64,000 nt of DNA from NCBI RefSeq assembly GCF_001514125.1, contig NZ_KQ948550.1, forward strand, positions 1 to 64,000, read 5' to 3'. This DNA is from Streptomyces longwoodensis (GTDB lineage: Bacteria; Actinomycetota; Actinomycetes; Streptomycetales; Streptomycetaceae). The translations under genes and the position numbers were made by a program. The notes below the pieces were generated by a model, which saw only the letters and a program-made list of their open reading frames with translations, was not told where the DNA came from and searched no databases. Positions 24,027 to 34,804 of the stretch are shown one piece after another (the stretch's first letter is position 1; every line of letters starts with the position of its first letter).

Positions 24027-25643
24027 ATGGCACCTCCCGCGGACGTTGCCGCGCAGCCGGCGAGCGAGCGGCTCGTCCTGCTGACGCTGGCGTCGGGTCA
24101 GTTCCTGATGGCCCTCGACAGCTCTGTCATGAACGTGTCGATCGCGACCGTGGCCCAGGACCTGGACACGCAGGTGACCGGCATCCAGGGCGCGATCACG
24201 GCGTACACCCTCGTGATGGCGATGTTCATGATCCCCGGGGGCAAGATCGGCGCGCTGATCGGGCGCAGGCGCGCCTTCATGATCGGCTGTGCCGTCTACG
24301 GCTGCGGCTCCCTGACGACGGCGCTCGCGCCCGACCTGACCGTCCTGCTGATCGGCTGGTCGTTCCTCGAGGGCATCGGGGCGGCGCTCATCCTGCCGGC
24401 GATCGTGACGCTCGTGGCGAGCAACTTCGCCGTGGAGCGCCGTCCCGCCGCCTACGGTCTCGTCGCGGCCGCGGGAGCCGTGGCCATCGCGCTGGGACCC
24501 CTCATCGGAGGACTCGCGACCACCTACTTCTCCTGGCGCTGGGTCTTCGCCGGCGAGGTCGTGATGGTGCTCGTCATCCTGGTGTTCGCCCGTCGCATCA
24601 CCGACGCGCCGCTCGGCGAACGCGCTCGGATCGATCTCTTGGGGGTCCTCCTCTCCGCCCTTGGACTCGGGACCTTCGTCTACGGGGTGCTCCGCTCGGA
24701 CGAGTGGGGCTGGTTCCGGCCCAAGCCCGACGCCCCCTCCTGGCTCGGCGTCTCCCTGGTCGTGTGGCTGGTGCTGGTCGGCCTGCTGCTGATCTGGCTC
24801 TTCCTGCGCTGGGAGGCCCGCACGGCGCGGCAGCGGCGGGACCCGCTCGTCGACCCGGCCATGTTCCACAACAGGCAGCTCACCGGCGGCCTGACGATGT
24901 TCTTCTTCCAGTACCTGGTGCAGATGGGTGTCTTCTTCGTCGTACCGCTGTACCTGTCCGTCGCGCTGGGACTGTCCGCGCTGAAGACCGGCGCGCGCAT
25001 CCTGCCCCTGTCGGTGACGCTCCTGGCGGCGGCGATCCTGATCCCGCGGTTGCTCCCGGACGTCTCGCCGCGCCGGGTGGTGCGGTGCGGGGTGCTCGCG
25101 CTGCTCGCGGGCGCGGTGATCCTGATGGCCGCGCTCGACGCGGACGCCGGCGGGGAGATCGTCACCGTTCCGCTGCTGCTCATCGGGCTCGGCATGGGCG
25201 CCCTGGCCTCCCAGCTCGGTTCGGTCACCGTGTCCGCCGTGCCGGAAGCGCAGAGCGCGGAAGTCGGCGGCGTCCAGAACGCCGTCACCAACCTCGGCGC
25301 CTCCCTCGGTACCGCACTCGCCGGGTCCATCATGATCGCCGCGCTCACCTCGTCGTTCCTGACGACCGTCGAGCAGAATCCGGCCATCCCCGACCAGGCC
25401 AAGAGCCAGGCGTCCGTCCAGTTGCAGAGCGGAGCGCCCTTCCTGTCGGACGCCCAGCTGGAGAAGGCGCTCGACGACGCCGGGGTGAGTGAGCAGACGT
25501 CCCAGGACGTGCTGGACGCGAACGCCGAGGCACGGCTCGACGGCCTCCGGGCGGCCCTCGCCGCCCTCGCGCTCGCCGCTCTCCTCGCCCTGTTCTTCAC
25601 CTCGCGGATCCCGGCGACGCAGCCCCGGGCGCCGAGGGCTTAG
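24027..25643 (+). CDS. MFS drug exporter, DHA2 (14-TMS) family
   Basis: This 538-residue integral membrane protein has about 14 predicted helices. Motif A-like GKIGALIGRRRAFM (about 71-84) and motif C-like GAVAIALGPLIGG (about 150-162) mark proton-driven antiporters of the EmrB/QacA type, which expel drugs or metabolites. LDSSVMNVSIATVAQDL (about 30-46) is motif D1. A soluble loop of about 60 residues precedes the last helix. ATG 24027 is chosen over an out-of-frame ATG at 24020. No regulator is adjacent. The substrate is unknown. Confidence 0.9.
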   Translation: MAPPADVAAQPASERLVLLTLASGQFLMALDSSVMNVSIATVAQDLDTQVTGIQGAITAYTLVMAMFMIPGGKIGALIGRRRAFMIGCAVYGCGSLTTALAPDLTVLLIGWSFLEGIGAALILPAIVTLVASNFAVERRPAAYGLVAAAGAVAIALGPLIGGLATTYFSWRWVFAGEVVMVLVILVFARRITDAPLGERARIDLLGVLLSALGLGTFVYGVLRSDEWGWFRPKPDAPSWLGVSLVVWLVLVGLLLIWLFLRWEARTARQRRDPLVDPAMFHNRQLTGGLTMFFFQYLVQMGVFFVVPLYLSVALGLSALKTGARILPLSVTLLAAAILIPRLLPDVSPRRVVRCGVLALLAGAVILMAALDADAGGEIVTVPLLLIGLGMGALASQLGSVTVSAVPEAQSAEVGGVQNAVTNLGASLGTALAGSIMIAALTSSFLTTVEQNPAIPDQAKSQASVQLQSGAPFLSDAQLEKALDDAGVSEQTSQDVLDANAEARLDGLRAALAALALAALLALFFTSRIPATQPRAPRA

Positions 25644-25671
25644 CGCTGGGAGCGGCGGTCACGGTCGCCTT

Positions 25672-25682
25672 CGAAACATTCG
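25672..25682. promoter_or_regulatory. Xylan-type box CGAAACATTCG
   Basis: This matches CGAAANTTTCG with one mismatch; the flanking T and A extend it to 13 bp. It lies 216 bp before the GH11 xylanase gene. The CGAAACTTTCG motif was reported, as I recall, upstream of xlnC in a Streptomyces species. Confidence 0.55.
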
Positions 25683-25804
25683 AGTGATGGGGACCGCCTT
25701 GCGCTGTGATGCCTGTTCGCCAGGTGGTTCGGCTATGGGGTAGCCACGGTAACAGGTTGTTGAACTGCGGTGATGGGCAACTCCCTGGCGCCTTCAGGCT
25801 CGAC

Positions 25805-25833
25805 TTGTTTCCGAAACAATGTCGAAACTGTTG
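25805..25833. promoter_or_regulatory. 15-bp palindrome and CGAAAC half-box before GH11 gene
   Basis: TTGTTTCCGAAACAA (25805-25819) is a perfect palindrome around C25812, followed by CGAAACTGTTG (25823-25833), a half match to the xylan box. They sit 65-93 bp before the start, in the right place for a repressor near the promoter. Confidence 0.58.
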
Positions 25834-25897
25834 ACGAGAGCATGACGTCATACGAACACTGTGGCCACCGAGCGACAGCCACTCATCGGGAGGACCC

Positions 25898-26623
25898 ATG
25901 CAGTACGACGGCTCGCAGCAGGACCAGGTCCAGCAGAGCCCCGCCCCCTTCAGCAGCCTGAGCCGGCGAGGCTTCCTCGGTGGCGCCGGCACCGTCGCCC
26001 TCGCCACCGCGTCGGGGCTGCTGCTGCCCGGCACCGCCCACGCCGCCACCACCATCACCACCAGCCAGACCGGCTACGACGGCCTGTACTACTCGTTCTG
26101 GACCGACGGCGGCGGCTCCGTCTCCATGACACTCAACGGCGGCGGCAGCTACAGCACCCGGTGGACCAACTGCGGCAACTTCGTCGCCGGCAAGGGCTGG
26201 AACACCGGCGGGCGCCGGACGGTCCGCTACACCGGCTACTTCAACCCGTCGGGCAACGGCTACGGCGCGCTGTACGGGTGGACGTCCAACCCGCTGGTCG
26301 AGTACTACATCGTCGACAACTGGGGCAGCTTCCGGCCCACCGGCGAGTACCACGGCACCGTCTCCAGCGACGGCGGCACGTACGACATCTACCGGACGAC
26401 GCGCTACAACGCCCCCTCCGTCGAGGGCACCCGCACCTTCAACCAGTACTGGAGCGTCCGGCAGACGAAGGTGACCAGCGGCTCGGGCACCATCACCACC
26501 GGCAACCACTTCGACGCCTGGGCGCGGGCGGGCATGGGCCTGGGCCAGTTCAAGTACTACATGATCCTCGCCACCGAGGGTTACCAGAGCTCCGGAAGCT
26601 CGACCATCACGGTCAGCGGCTGA
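25898..26623 (+). CDS. xlnC: Tat-exported GH11 endo-1,4-beta-xylanase
   Basis: A 241-residue secreted xylanase hydrolyses internal xylan bonds with retention. A twin-arginine signal SRRGFLGG (22-29) and AHA cleavage near residue 49 precede a complete GH11 jelly roll. The nucleophile is E135 in VEYYIVDNW and the acid/base is E227 in TEGYQSSG. There is no binding module, as in the Tat-dependent XlnC of S. lividans. GGGAGGA lies before ATG 25898. Its 3' end overlaps the convergent ATPase gene by 11 bp, so the two transcripts can pair. Confidence 0.94.
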   Translation: MQYDGSQQDQVQQSPAPFSSLSRRGFLGGAGTVALATASGLLLPGTAHAATTITTSQTGYDGLYYSFWTDGGGSVSMTLNGGGSYSTRWTNCGNFVAGKGWNTGGRRTVRYTGYFNPSGNGYGALYGWTSNPLVEYYIVDNWGSFRPTGEYHGTVSSDGGTYDIYRTTRYNAPSVEGTRTFNQYWSVRQTKVTSGSGTITTGNHFDAWARAGMGLGQFKYYMILATEGYQSSGSSTITVSG

Positions 26624-27059
26624 CTTCCGCCCACACCGTCTTGCCCGGCGCGCCCTCCCGCGGGGCGACCGCCCAGCGGGCCGCCAGCCCCGCGACGATC
26701 AGCAGGCCGCGGCCCGACTCCGCGTCGCCGGGCGGTTCCTGGCCGGAGAGCAGGGGGACGCGCTCGGCGCGGGTGTCGGTGACCTCCACGCGCACGGTGT
26801 CCGTGCCGTGGAGGAGCCGGACGTGGAAGTCCCGCCCCGCCACGTGCCCGTGCCGGACGGCGTTGGCCGCCAGCTCCGCCGTGATCAGCGTGACCGCGTC
26901 GTTGACCCGGCCGCCGTACGGGTGCCCCCACGCGTCGAGTCGGTGGGCCACGAGTCTCCGCGCGAGGCGCGCGCCCCGCGGTGAGGAGGTGAACGCCATC
27001 GCGAACTCGTGGTGTGCGGGCACCCGGGGGGTGGAGATTCGGCTGTTCATGTGGCCCAC
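26613..27059 (-). CDS. Anti-sigma-like ATP-binding protein (HATPase_c_2)
   Basis: This 148-residue single-domain protein is of the serine-kinase/anti-sigma type. The N box is [10 protein letters not shown] (about 62-71), with [10 protein letters not shown] and [11 protein letters not shown] (about 117-127) completing the Bergerat ATP site. In Streptomyces such proteins pair with XRE/DUF397 partners in developmental switches. The GTG at 27059 is used; ATG at 27050, three codons later, is equally possible. It is divergent from the XRE gene over a 137-bp region carrying a 9-bp inverted repeat. Confidence 0.84.
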   Translation of the reverse strand: MGHMNSRISTPRVPAHHEFAMAFTSSPRGARLARRLVAHRLDAWGHPYGGRVNDAVTLITAELAANAVRHGHVAGRDFHVRLLHGTDTVRVEVTDTRAERVPLLSGQEPPGDAESGRGLLIVAGLAARWAVAPREGAPGKTVWAEVSR

Positions 27060-27093
27060 GGTGCCGGTGCCGCCCTAGCGTGAACAGCTACGG

Positions 27094-27133
27094 CCCGCAC
27101 ACGAGGAGTTGCTGTACGTGGCGTGTGTGCGGG
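27094..27133. promoter_or_regulatory. Inverted repeat CCCGCACAC / GTGTGCGGG
   Basis: Arms at 27094-27102 and 27125-27133 are 22 bp apart in the divergent region between the ATPase and XRE genes. It could be a regulator site, perhaps of the XRE protein itself; there is no direct support. Confidence 0.38.
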
Positions 27134-27196
27134 TGTAGGCGGCGCGGGGCGTGACGGTCGGCGTGGGGGTGCGTTGGCCGGGGGAGGTGGTGTGCG

Positions 27197-28054
27197 ATGG
27201 CCGAACCGGCGGGACGGGTGGACGGGACGTCCAGCGACGCTGACGAACCGGAGGCCGGCGGCTCCGGGGTTCTGCGGGTCTTCGGGCGCCAGTTGAAGCG
27301 GTTCCGGGTGCGGGCCGGTCTGGAACGGCCGGAGTTCGGCTCCCTGACGGGCTACTCCGTCTCCACCATCGCCGCGTACGAACAGGGACGCCGGGTGCCT
27401 CCGCCCCGGTTCATCGACCAGGCCGACGAGGTGCTGGACGCGGGCGGGGTCCTCCAGGAGATGAAGGAGGAGGTGGCCCGGGCACAGTACCCGGCGTTCT
27501 TCCGGGACGCGGCGCGGTTGGAGTCGGAGGCGGTGGAGTTGCACGTCTACGACACCCACCTCATCAACGGACTCCTGCAGACCGAGGAGTACGCCCGGGC
27601 CGTGTTCACGATGCGACGGCCGTTGCTCAGTGACGAGACGATCGAGGAGCGGGTCGCCGCACGTCTGGCACGGCAGAAGATCTTCAGCCGCTTGCCGATG
27701 CCGACCATGAGCTTCGTCATCGAGCAGTCCGTGCTGACACGCCCCCTGGGCGGTGTGCCCGTGATGCGCGGGCAGTTGGAGCAACTGCTGCTGCACGGCC
27801 GACGGCGCAACGTCGAGATCCAGATCATGCCGAACGTGCGGGACGAGCATGCCGGCCTGGCCGGTCCTTTCACCTTGATCGAGACGCAGGATGCGCGGAG
27901 GATCGCCTACGTGGAGGCGTACAAGGACAGCCGCCTCTACACGGACCGGGGCACCGTTCGTGAGCTGGAGGAGCAGTACGGTCTGCTCCGGGCGCAAGCG
28001 CTCACGCCCCGCGAGTCGTTGACCCTCGTCGAGGAACTGCTGGGAGAGACATGA
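27197..28054 (+). CDS. XRE-family regulator with DUF5753 domain
   Basis: This 285-residue protein has an N-terminal helix-turn-helix (about 30-85; QLKRFRVRAGLERPEFGSL then STIAAYEQGRR) and a C-terminal DUF5753 domain (about 100-280) with LLQTEEYARAVF, FVIEQSVL and IQIMPNVRDEHAGL. This is the WhiJ-like class typical of Streptomyces development loci. GGGGAGG precedes ATG 27197. It overlaps the DUF397 gene by 4 bp (ATGA), so the two are translated together. Confidence 0.92.
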   Translation: MAEPAGRVDGTSSDADEPEAGGSGVLRVFGRQLKRFRVRAGLERPEFGSLTGYSVSTIAAYEQGRRVPPPRFIDQADEVLDAGGVLQEMKEEVARAQYPAFFRDAARLESEAVELHVYDTHLINGLLQTEEYARAVFTMRRPLLSDETIEERVAARLARQKIFSRLPMPTMSFVIEQSVLTRPLGGVPVMRGQLEQLLLHGRRRNVEIQIMPNVRDEHAGLAGPFTLIETQDARRIAYVEAYKDSRLYTDRGTVRELEEQYGLLRAQALTPRESLTLVEELLGET

Positions 28055-28242
28055 ACGTCGATGTCGAGGAAGTCGTCGCGTGGCGCGCGAGCAGCTACAG
28101 CAGTGGTGAGGGTGGTCAGTGCGTCGAGGTGGCCCTGTTGCCCCACGCCGTCCGCGTGCGGGACTCCAAGGACACCAGCCGGGCCCTCGTTCCCGTCACC
28201 GCCTCCGCCTGGTCGGCGTTCCTCGGGTTCGCCGTTCGGTAG
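28051..28242 (+). CDS. DUF397 small protein
   Basis: A 63-residue protein has the DUF397 signature WRASSYSSGEGGQCVEVA and VRDSKD. Such proteins act with WhiJ-type XRE regulators, probably by binding and modulating them. Its ATG overlaps the stop of the XRE gene. With the divergent ATPase gene it completes the usual three-part locus. Confidence 0.93.
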   Translation: MNVDVEEVVAWRASSYSSGEGGQCVEVALLPHAVRVRDSKDTSRALVPVTASAWSAFLGFAVR

Positions 28243-28251
28243 GCGGCCCCG

Positions 28252-28845
28252 TCACGCGGACAGTGCCGCCGACAGCATCCGCCGCACGACGGACGTCAGT
28301 TCGCTCACGTCCGGTGCCGGGCGGGTCGCCGCCGTCGCGCCCGCCAGGCGGTCGTACAGCAGGCCGTCGGTCCACGCGACCAGCAGGTCCGCCGCCGAGG
28401 TCGGGTGAGGGGCGCCGAGGCTCTCCAGCAGGGCGGCCGCCCGTGCGCGGGCCGCGAGCCCGGCGGTGTGCAGGTCGGCGCGCAGTTCCGGGCGGCGGGC
28501 CGCCTCCAGGCTGAGCTCGAAGCGCGCCAGTTGGCGGTTGCGGTCCGCCGTCAGCCAGTGGTGCAGCAGCGCGGCGAGCGCCTCCGCCGCGGAGTCCGGG
28601 TCCGGGCTGCCGTACCGCGCTTCCCAGCGGTCCACGTCGGCGACCGTCACCTCGGCCAGGCGCAGGTAGCAGGCGCCGATCAGGGCGCTGCGCGTGCGGA
28701 AGTAGTACGACGTGCTGCCGGCCGGCAGTCCCGCGGCGGCGTCGACCGCGCGGTGGGTCAGCCCCCGCAGTCCGGCGGTGGCCACGGTGTCGATGGCCGT
28801 GTCGGCGATCAGCTCTCGGCGGTCGGGGAGGGGCACGGCCGACAC
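28252..28845 (-). CDS. TetR-family repressor
   Basis: This 197-residue regulator has an N-terminal TetR helix-turn-helix (about 10-56; TVATAGLRGLTHRAVDAAAGLPAGSTSYYF, recognition helix ending in SYYF) and a helical ligand domain of the C_31 type. GTG at 28845 gives MSAVPLPDRRE. It is divergent from an FAD monooxygenase gene 77 bp away, with two palindromes in the gap, so it very likely represses itself and the monooxygenase. Confidence 0.9.
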   Translation of the reverse strand: MSAVPLPDRRELIADTAIDTVATAGLRGLTHRAVDAAAGLPAGSTSYYFRTRSALIGACYLRLAEVTVADVDRWEARYGSPDPDSAAEALAALLHHWLTADRNRQLARFELSLEAARRPELRADLHTAGLAARARAAALLESLGAPHPTSAADLLVAWTDGLLYDRLAGATAATRPAPDVSELTSVVRRMLSAALSA

Positions 28846-28846
28846 C

Positions 28847-28858
28847 CTACAGGTGTAG
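28847..28858. promoter_or_regulatory. TetR operator site 1, CTACAGGTGTAG
   Basis: A 12-bp palindrome CTACA-gg-TGTAG starts 2 bp before the tetR start codon. Its centre is 28 bp from site 2, so two dimers could bind nearly the same DNA face. Confidence 0.72.
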
Positions 28859-28872
28859 AGTCCTGGTCACCG

Positions 28873-28888
28873 CTCTACATCTGTAGAG
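28873..28888. promoter_or_regulatory. TetR operator site 2, CTCTACATCTGTAGAG
   Basis: A perfect 16-bp palindrome shares CTACA-N2-TGTAG with site 1. It lies 35 bp before the monooxygenase start and would block that promoter. Confidence 0.76.
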
Positions 28889-28922
28889 GGTCGAGTGGTG
28901 CGGGTGCGGGGAGGCGGTTGTC

Positions 28923-30119
28923 GTGGGGGCTCGGCATGTTGTCGTGGCCGGAGGCGGGATCGGCGGACTGACGGCGGCGGTGGCCCTGAGCCGTCACGGA
29001 TGGCGCGTGACCGTGTGCGAACGGGCCCCCGCGCTCACCGGGGCCGGGGCCGGCATCGTGCTCGCCCCCAACGCGTTGCGCGCCCTGGACTCGATCGGCG
29101 TGCCCACCGGGGTGTGGGCCGGGGACGCCCCGCTCGGTACGGTCGGGCTGCGCACGCCCGACGGTGCCTGGCTGAGCCGGGCCGACAGCCGTGCCCTGGT
29201 GGATCGTCACGGGCTCTCCTCGTGTGCCGTGCACCGCGCCGTGCTGATCGACGCCCTCGCCGCCGCCCTCCCGCCGGGCACCGTACGCCTCGGCGTCCCG
29301 GTGACCGGCGTGGACGACGCCCGGGGCCCGGTGCGCGTGCGGACGACGGCGGGCGACCTGGACGCCGACGTCCTCGTGGCGGCCGACGGCCTGCGCAGCG
29401 TGCTGCGCGCACAGCTCTTCCCCGGGCACCCCGGGCTCCGGCACGCCGGTGAGGCCGGGTGGCGGGCGGTACTGCCCGGTGCCGGCCTGCCTCGCCCGCA
29501 GGCGGCCGAGACCTGGGGCGCGGGCGAGCGGTTCGGCGTCGTTCCCCTCGTCGACGGCCGGATCTACGCCTACGCCACCGCCGTCACCGGTCCCGCCGCG
29601 CGACCGGCCGACCACCACGCCGACCTCACCCGGCGCTTCGGCGCGTGGCACGATCCGATCCCCGCGCTGCTGGACCGGCTCGACCCGCGCCACCCCGAAC
29701 CGGTCGGCATCCTCCACCACGACTTCCACGAACTGGCCGTGCCCCTGCCCCGGTTCCACGCCGGGCGGGTGGCCCTGCTCGGTGACGCCGCCCACGCGAT
29801 GACGCCCAACCTGGGGCAGGGCGGCTGCCAGGCCGTCGAGGACGCGGTGGTCCTGGCGCACCTCCTCGCGCGGGGCACCGACGTACCGGCCGCGCTCGCC
29901 GCCTACACGCAGGCCCGGCACCGGCGCACGGTCCGGATCGGCCGACGTTCCCGGCGCGTCGGTGAACTCGCCCGGCTGTCGCACCCCTTGGCGGTGTCCC
30001 TCCGGAACCTCGCCGTACGGGCCACGCCGCGGGCGGCCACGGTGCGGGCCCTGGACGAGGTCCTGGGCTGGCAGCCCCCTCCCGGCCCGTCGCCGGCCAC
30101 GGAGGCGGGCGGCGCGTGA
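28923..30119 (+). CDS. FAD-dependent monooxygenase, PHBH class
   Basis: This 398-residue aromatic or polycyclic hydroxylase-like flavoprotein has an N-terminal Rossmann GGGIGGL (10-16), the DG-type motif VLVAADGLRSVLR (about 150-162) and the FAD-ribityl GD motif LLGDAAHAMTPNLGQGG (about 283-299). It uses NAD(P)H and O2; the substrate is unknown. Control by the divergent TetR suggests induction by its substrate or a toxic small molecule. GTG 28923 gives MGARHVVVAGGGIGG. It ends at a shared bidirectional hairpin. Confidence 0.91.
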   Translation: MGARHVVVAGGGIGGLTAAVALSRHGWRVTVCERAPALTGAGAGIVLAPNALRALDSIGVPTGVWAGDAPLGTVGLRTPDGAWLSRADSRALVDRHGLSSCAVHRAVLIDALAAALPPGTVRLGVPVTGVDDARGPVRVRTTAGDLDADVLVAADGLRSVLRAQLFPGHPGLRHAGEAGWRAVLPGAGLPRPQAAETWGAGERFGVVPLVDGRIYAYATAVTGPAARPADHHADLTRRFGAWHDPIPALLDRLDPRHPEPVGILHHDFHELAVPLPRFHAGRVALLGDAAHAMTPNLGQGGCQAVEDAVVLAHLLARGTDVPAALAAYTQARHRRTVRIGRRSRRVGELARLSHPLAVSLRNLAVRATPRAATVRALDEVLGWQPPPGPSPATEAGGA

Positions 30120-30160
30120 CGGGCGGGGCATGACGGCGGCGCGTGACGGCGGCGCACACC

Positions 30161-30191
30161 GAGGGCCGTCGCCATGACGGCGACGGCCCTC
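30161..30191. terminator. Bidirectional terminator
   Basis: GAGGGCCGTCGCC (30161-30173) pairs with GGCGACGGCCCTC (30179-30191) across a 5-nt loop. It lies between the convergent monooxygenase and GH10 xylanase genes. Confidence 0.86.
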
Positions 30192-30209
30192 ACCCCCCGG
30201 CGGAATCCG

Positions 30210-33401
<3,192 letters not shown>

Positions 33402-33420
33402 CCCTCCCGGTCCCCGTACC

Positions 33421-33455
33421 GCGGAACCCCGGCCGTGCGGCGGCCGGGGTTCCGC
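33421..33455. terminator. Terminator of the GH62 gene
   Basis: GCGGAACCCCGGCCG (33421-33435) pairs perfectly with CGGCCGGGGTTCCGC (33441-33455), loop TGCGG. It lies between convergent genes and may serve both. Confidence 0.88.
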
Positions 33456-33477
33456 CCGTGCCCCGGCGGGGCCGTCC

Positions 33478-34485
33478 TCAGCTCACCAGGCCCAGCCGGG
33501 CGGCGGTCACCCCGGCCTCGAACCGGCTGGAGGCGCCCAGCTTCTCCATGATCTGGTTCAGCAGGCGGCGCAGCGTGCGGTCGGAGCAGGCCAGCCGGCG
33601 GGCGATGGTCTCGTCCTTGGCCCCGGTGGCCAGCAGGACCAGCACCTCACGCTCCTGCGCGGACAGTTCGCAGGCGGCCCGCCCGCGTGCGGCCTGGCGC
33701 TCGGTGTGCGGCTGGGCCGGGTCCCAGGCGTGGGTGAAGACCTTGACGAAGCCCTGGGCGACACGCGCGCTGTGCAGGATGATGTCGCCGCCCTCGCCCT
33801 GCGGTCCCGGTCCGGCTCCGATGACGACCGTCGCCCGGTCCAGGATGTTCATGTGCAGCGGCACCGTGGGCGCGACCCGCACCTCCCCCCCGGCCTCGGC
33901 GAGGGCGTGGAGGTAGCGGGCGGAGGCCTGTGAGCGCACGGCCTGCTGGGAGGTCAGCATCCGCATCCTGACCCCGCGCGCCAGCATGTCCAGGTCCGCG
34001 GTGAGGCTGGACTCCAGGACCCGCGGGTCGGGGAAGCCGTTGCGCATCGCCAGGAACTCGTCCGTGCCGACCGAGTCCAGGGCCTCCAGCCGCTGCCGGG
34101 TGAGCGAGCGGTCCGTGAAGTACTCCAGCTCCACGGCCTCCCGGGAGGCGTGCCGCGGGGCCGTCAGCAGGGACAGCAGGTCCTCCAGCGCCCGGGTCTC
34201 GCGGCCGAGTTCCTCGGCCGTCTCCCGCAGCCGCCGCCCGTGTTCCAGCAGGACGGTGCGCATGGCCCGTTCCGGCGGGTTGAGCCGCTCACCGCCCGGG
34301 TCCACGAGCCGCCGCTCCCTCAGCCACCGTCCTAACTCGGCGGATATCTCGTTGAGTTCGCCCTGTTCCGCCGTGAAGTCCCGTGCCCCCGACGCCGCGA
34401 TCCGCTCGAGCAGGGCCAGGTAGGCCTCCCTGGGTTCCGGGGCGGTGGGCTGCCGACTGCCCCGAGGGTTCTCTGCCGCACGCAT
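33478..34485 (-). CDS. TrmB/LuxR-type transcriptional regulator
   Basis: This 335-residue protein has an N-terminal winged-helix-like segment (about 20-75), a coiled middle region (80-110), a phospholipase-D-like domain (about 115-255; ending in VVIGAGPGPQGEGGDIIL) and a C-terminal LuxR helix-turn-helix (about 270-330; LSAQEREVLVLLATGAKDETIARRL is its core). This combination is frequent in Streptomyces, often next to secreted protease genes. It is divergent from the M4 protease gene across 319 bp, so control of that gene is likely but inferred. Confidence 0.82.
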   Translation of the reverse strand: MRAAENPRGSRQPTAPEPREAYLALLERIAASGARDFTAEQGELNEISAELGRWLRERRLVDPGGERLNPPERAMRTVLLEHGRRLRETAEELGRETRALEDLLSLLTAPRHASREAVELEYFTDRSLTRQRLEALDSVGTDEFLAMRNGFPDPRVLESSLTADLDMLARGVRMRMLTSQQAVRSQASARYLHALAEAGGEVRVAPTVPLHMNILDRATVVIGAGPGPQGEGGDIILHSARVAQGFVKVFTHAWDPAQPHTERQAARGRAACELSAQEREVLVLLATGAKDETIARRLACSDRTLRRLLNQIMEKLGASSRFEAGVTAARLGLVS

Positions 34486-34804
34486 GCGGGCACCTTACGG
34501 GCGCCCGTCGGGGCGGGGCCAGAGACGCGGTCCGGCCGGATATGCCCGGCAATGGCACTGGCCGGTAGCGGACGCGCCGAATTCGGACAGGACCGGCAGG
34601 GCGGCCTGTCGCTAGTCTCTTCGCCGCCCGTCCAACTCCTCGCGTTCCGGTGCGCAACTCCCCGTCCACGCAGTACCGGAGGCCGTCGAGGGGGCGGGGG
34701 CAGACCTCAGAACCGGTCCGGCACCTCGACTCCCTGATTGACATGCGCATGATTTACCGGGGGCCGGACCGCCCACCTGGATCACCACCCCACAAGGAGC
34801 CACG
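34486..34804. other. Divergent region between regulator and M4 protease genes
   Basis: This 319-bp region has a perfect -35-like TTGACA (34738-34743) but no matching -10 at 16-19 bp. A GGCCGG-rich imperfect inverted repeat lies around 34530-34570. AAGGAG (34795-34800) is the ribosome site for GTG 34805. No coding sequence was found. Confidence 0.5.

Noticed and set aside
34738..34766. TTGACA as a promoter -35 for the M4 protease gene
   Set aside because: No -10-like hexamer lies at 16-19 bp downstream, so I did not call a promoter.
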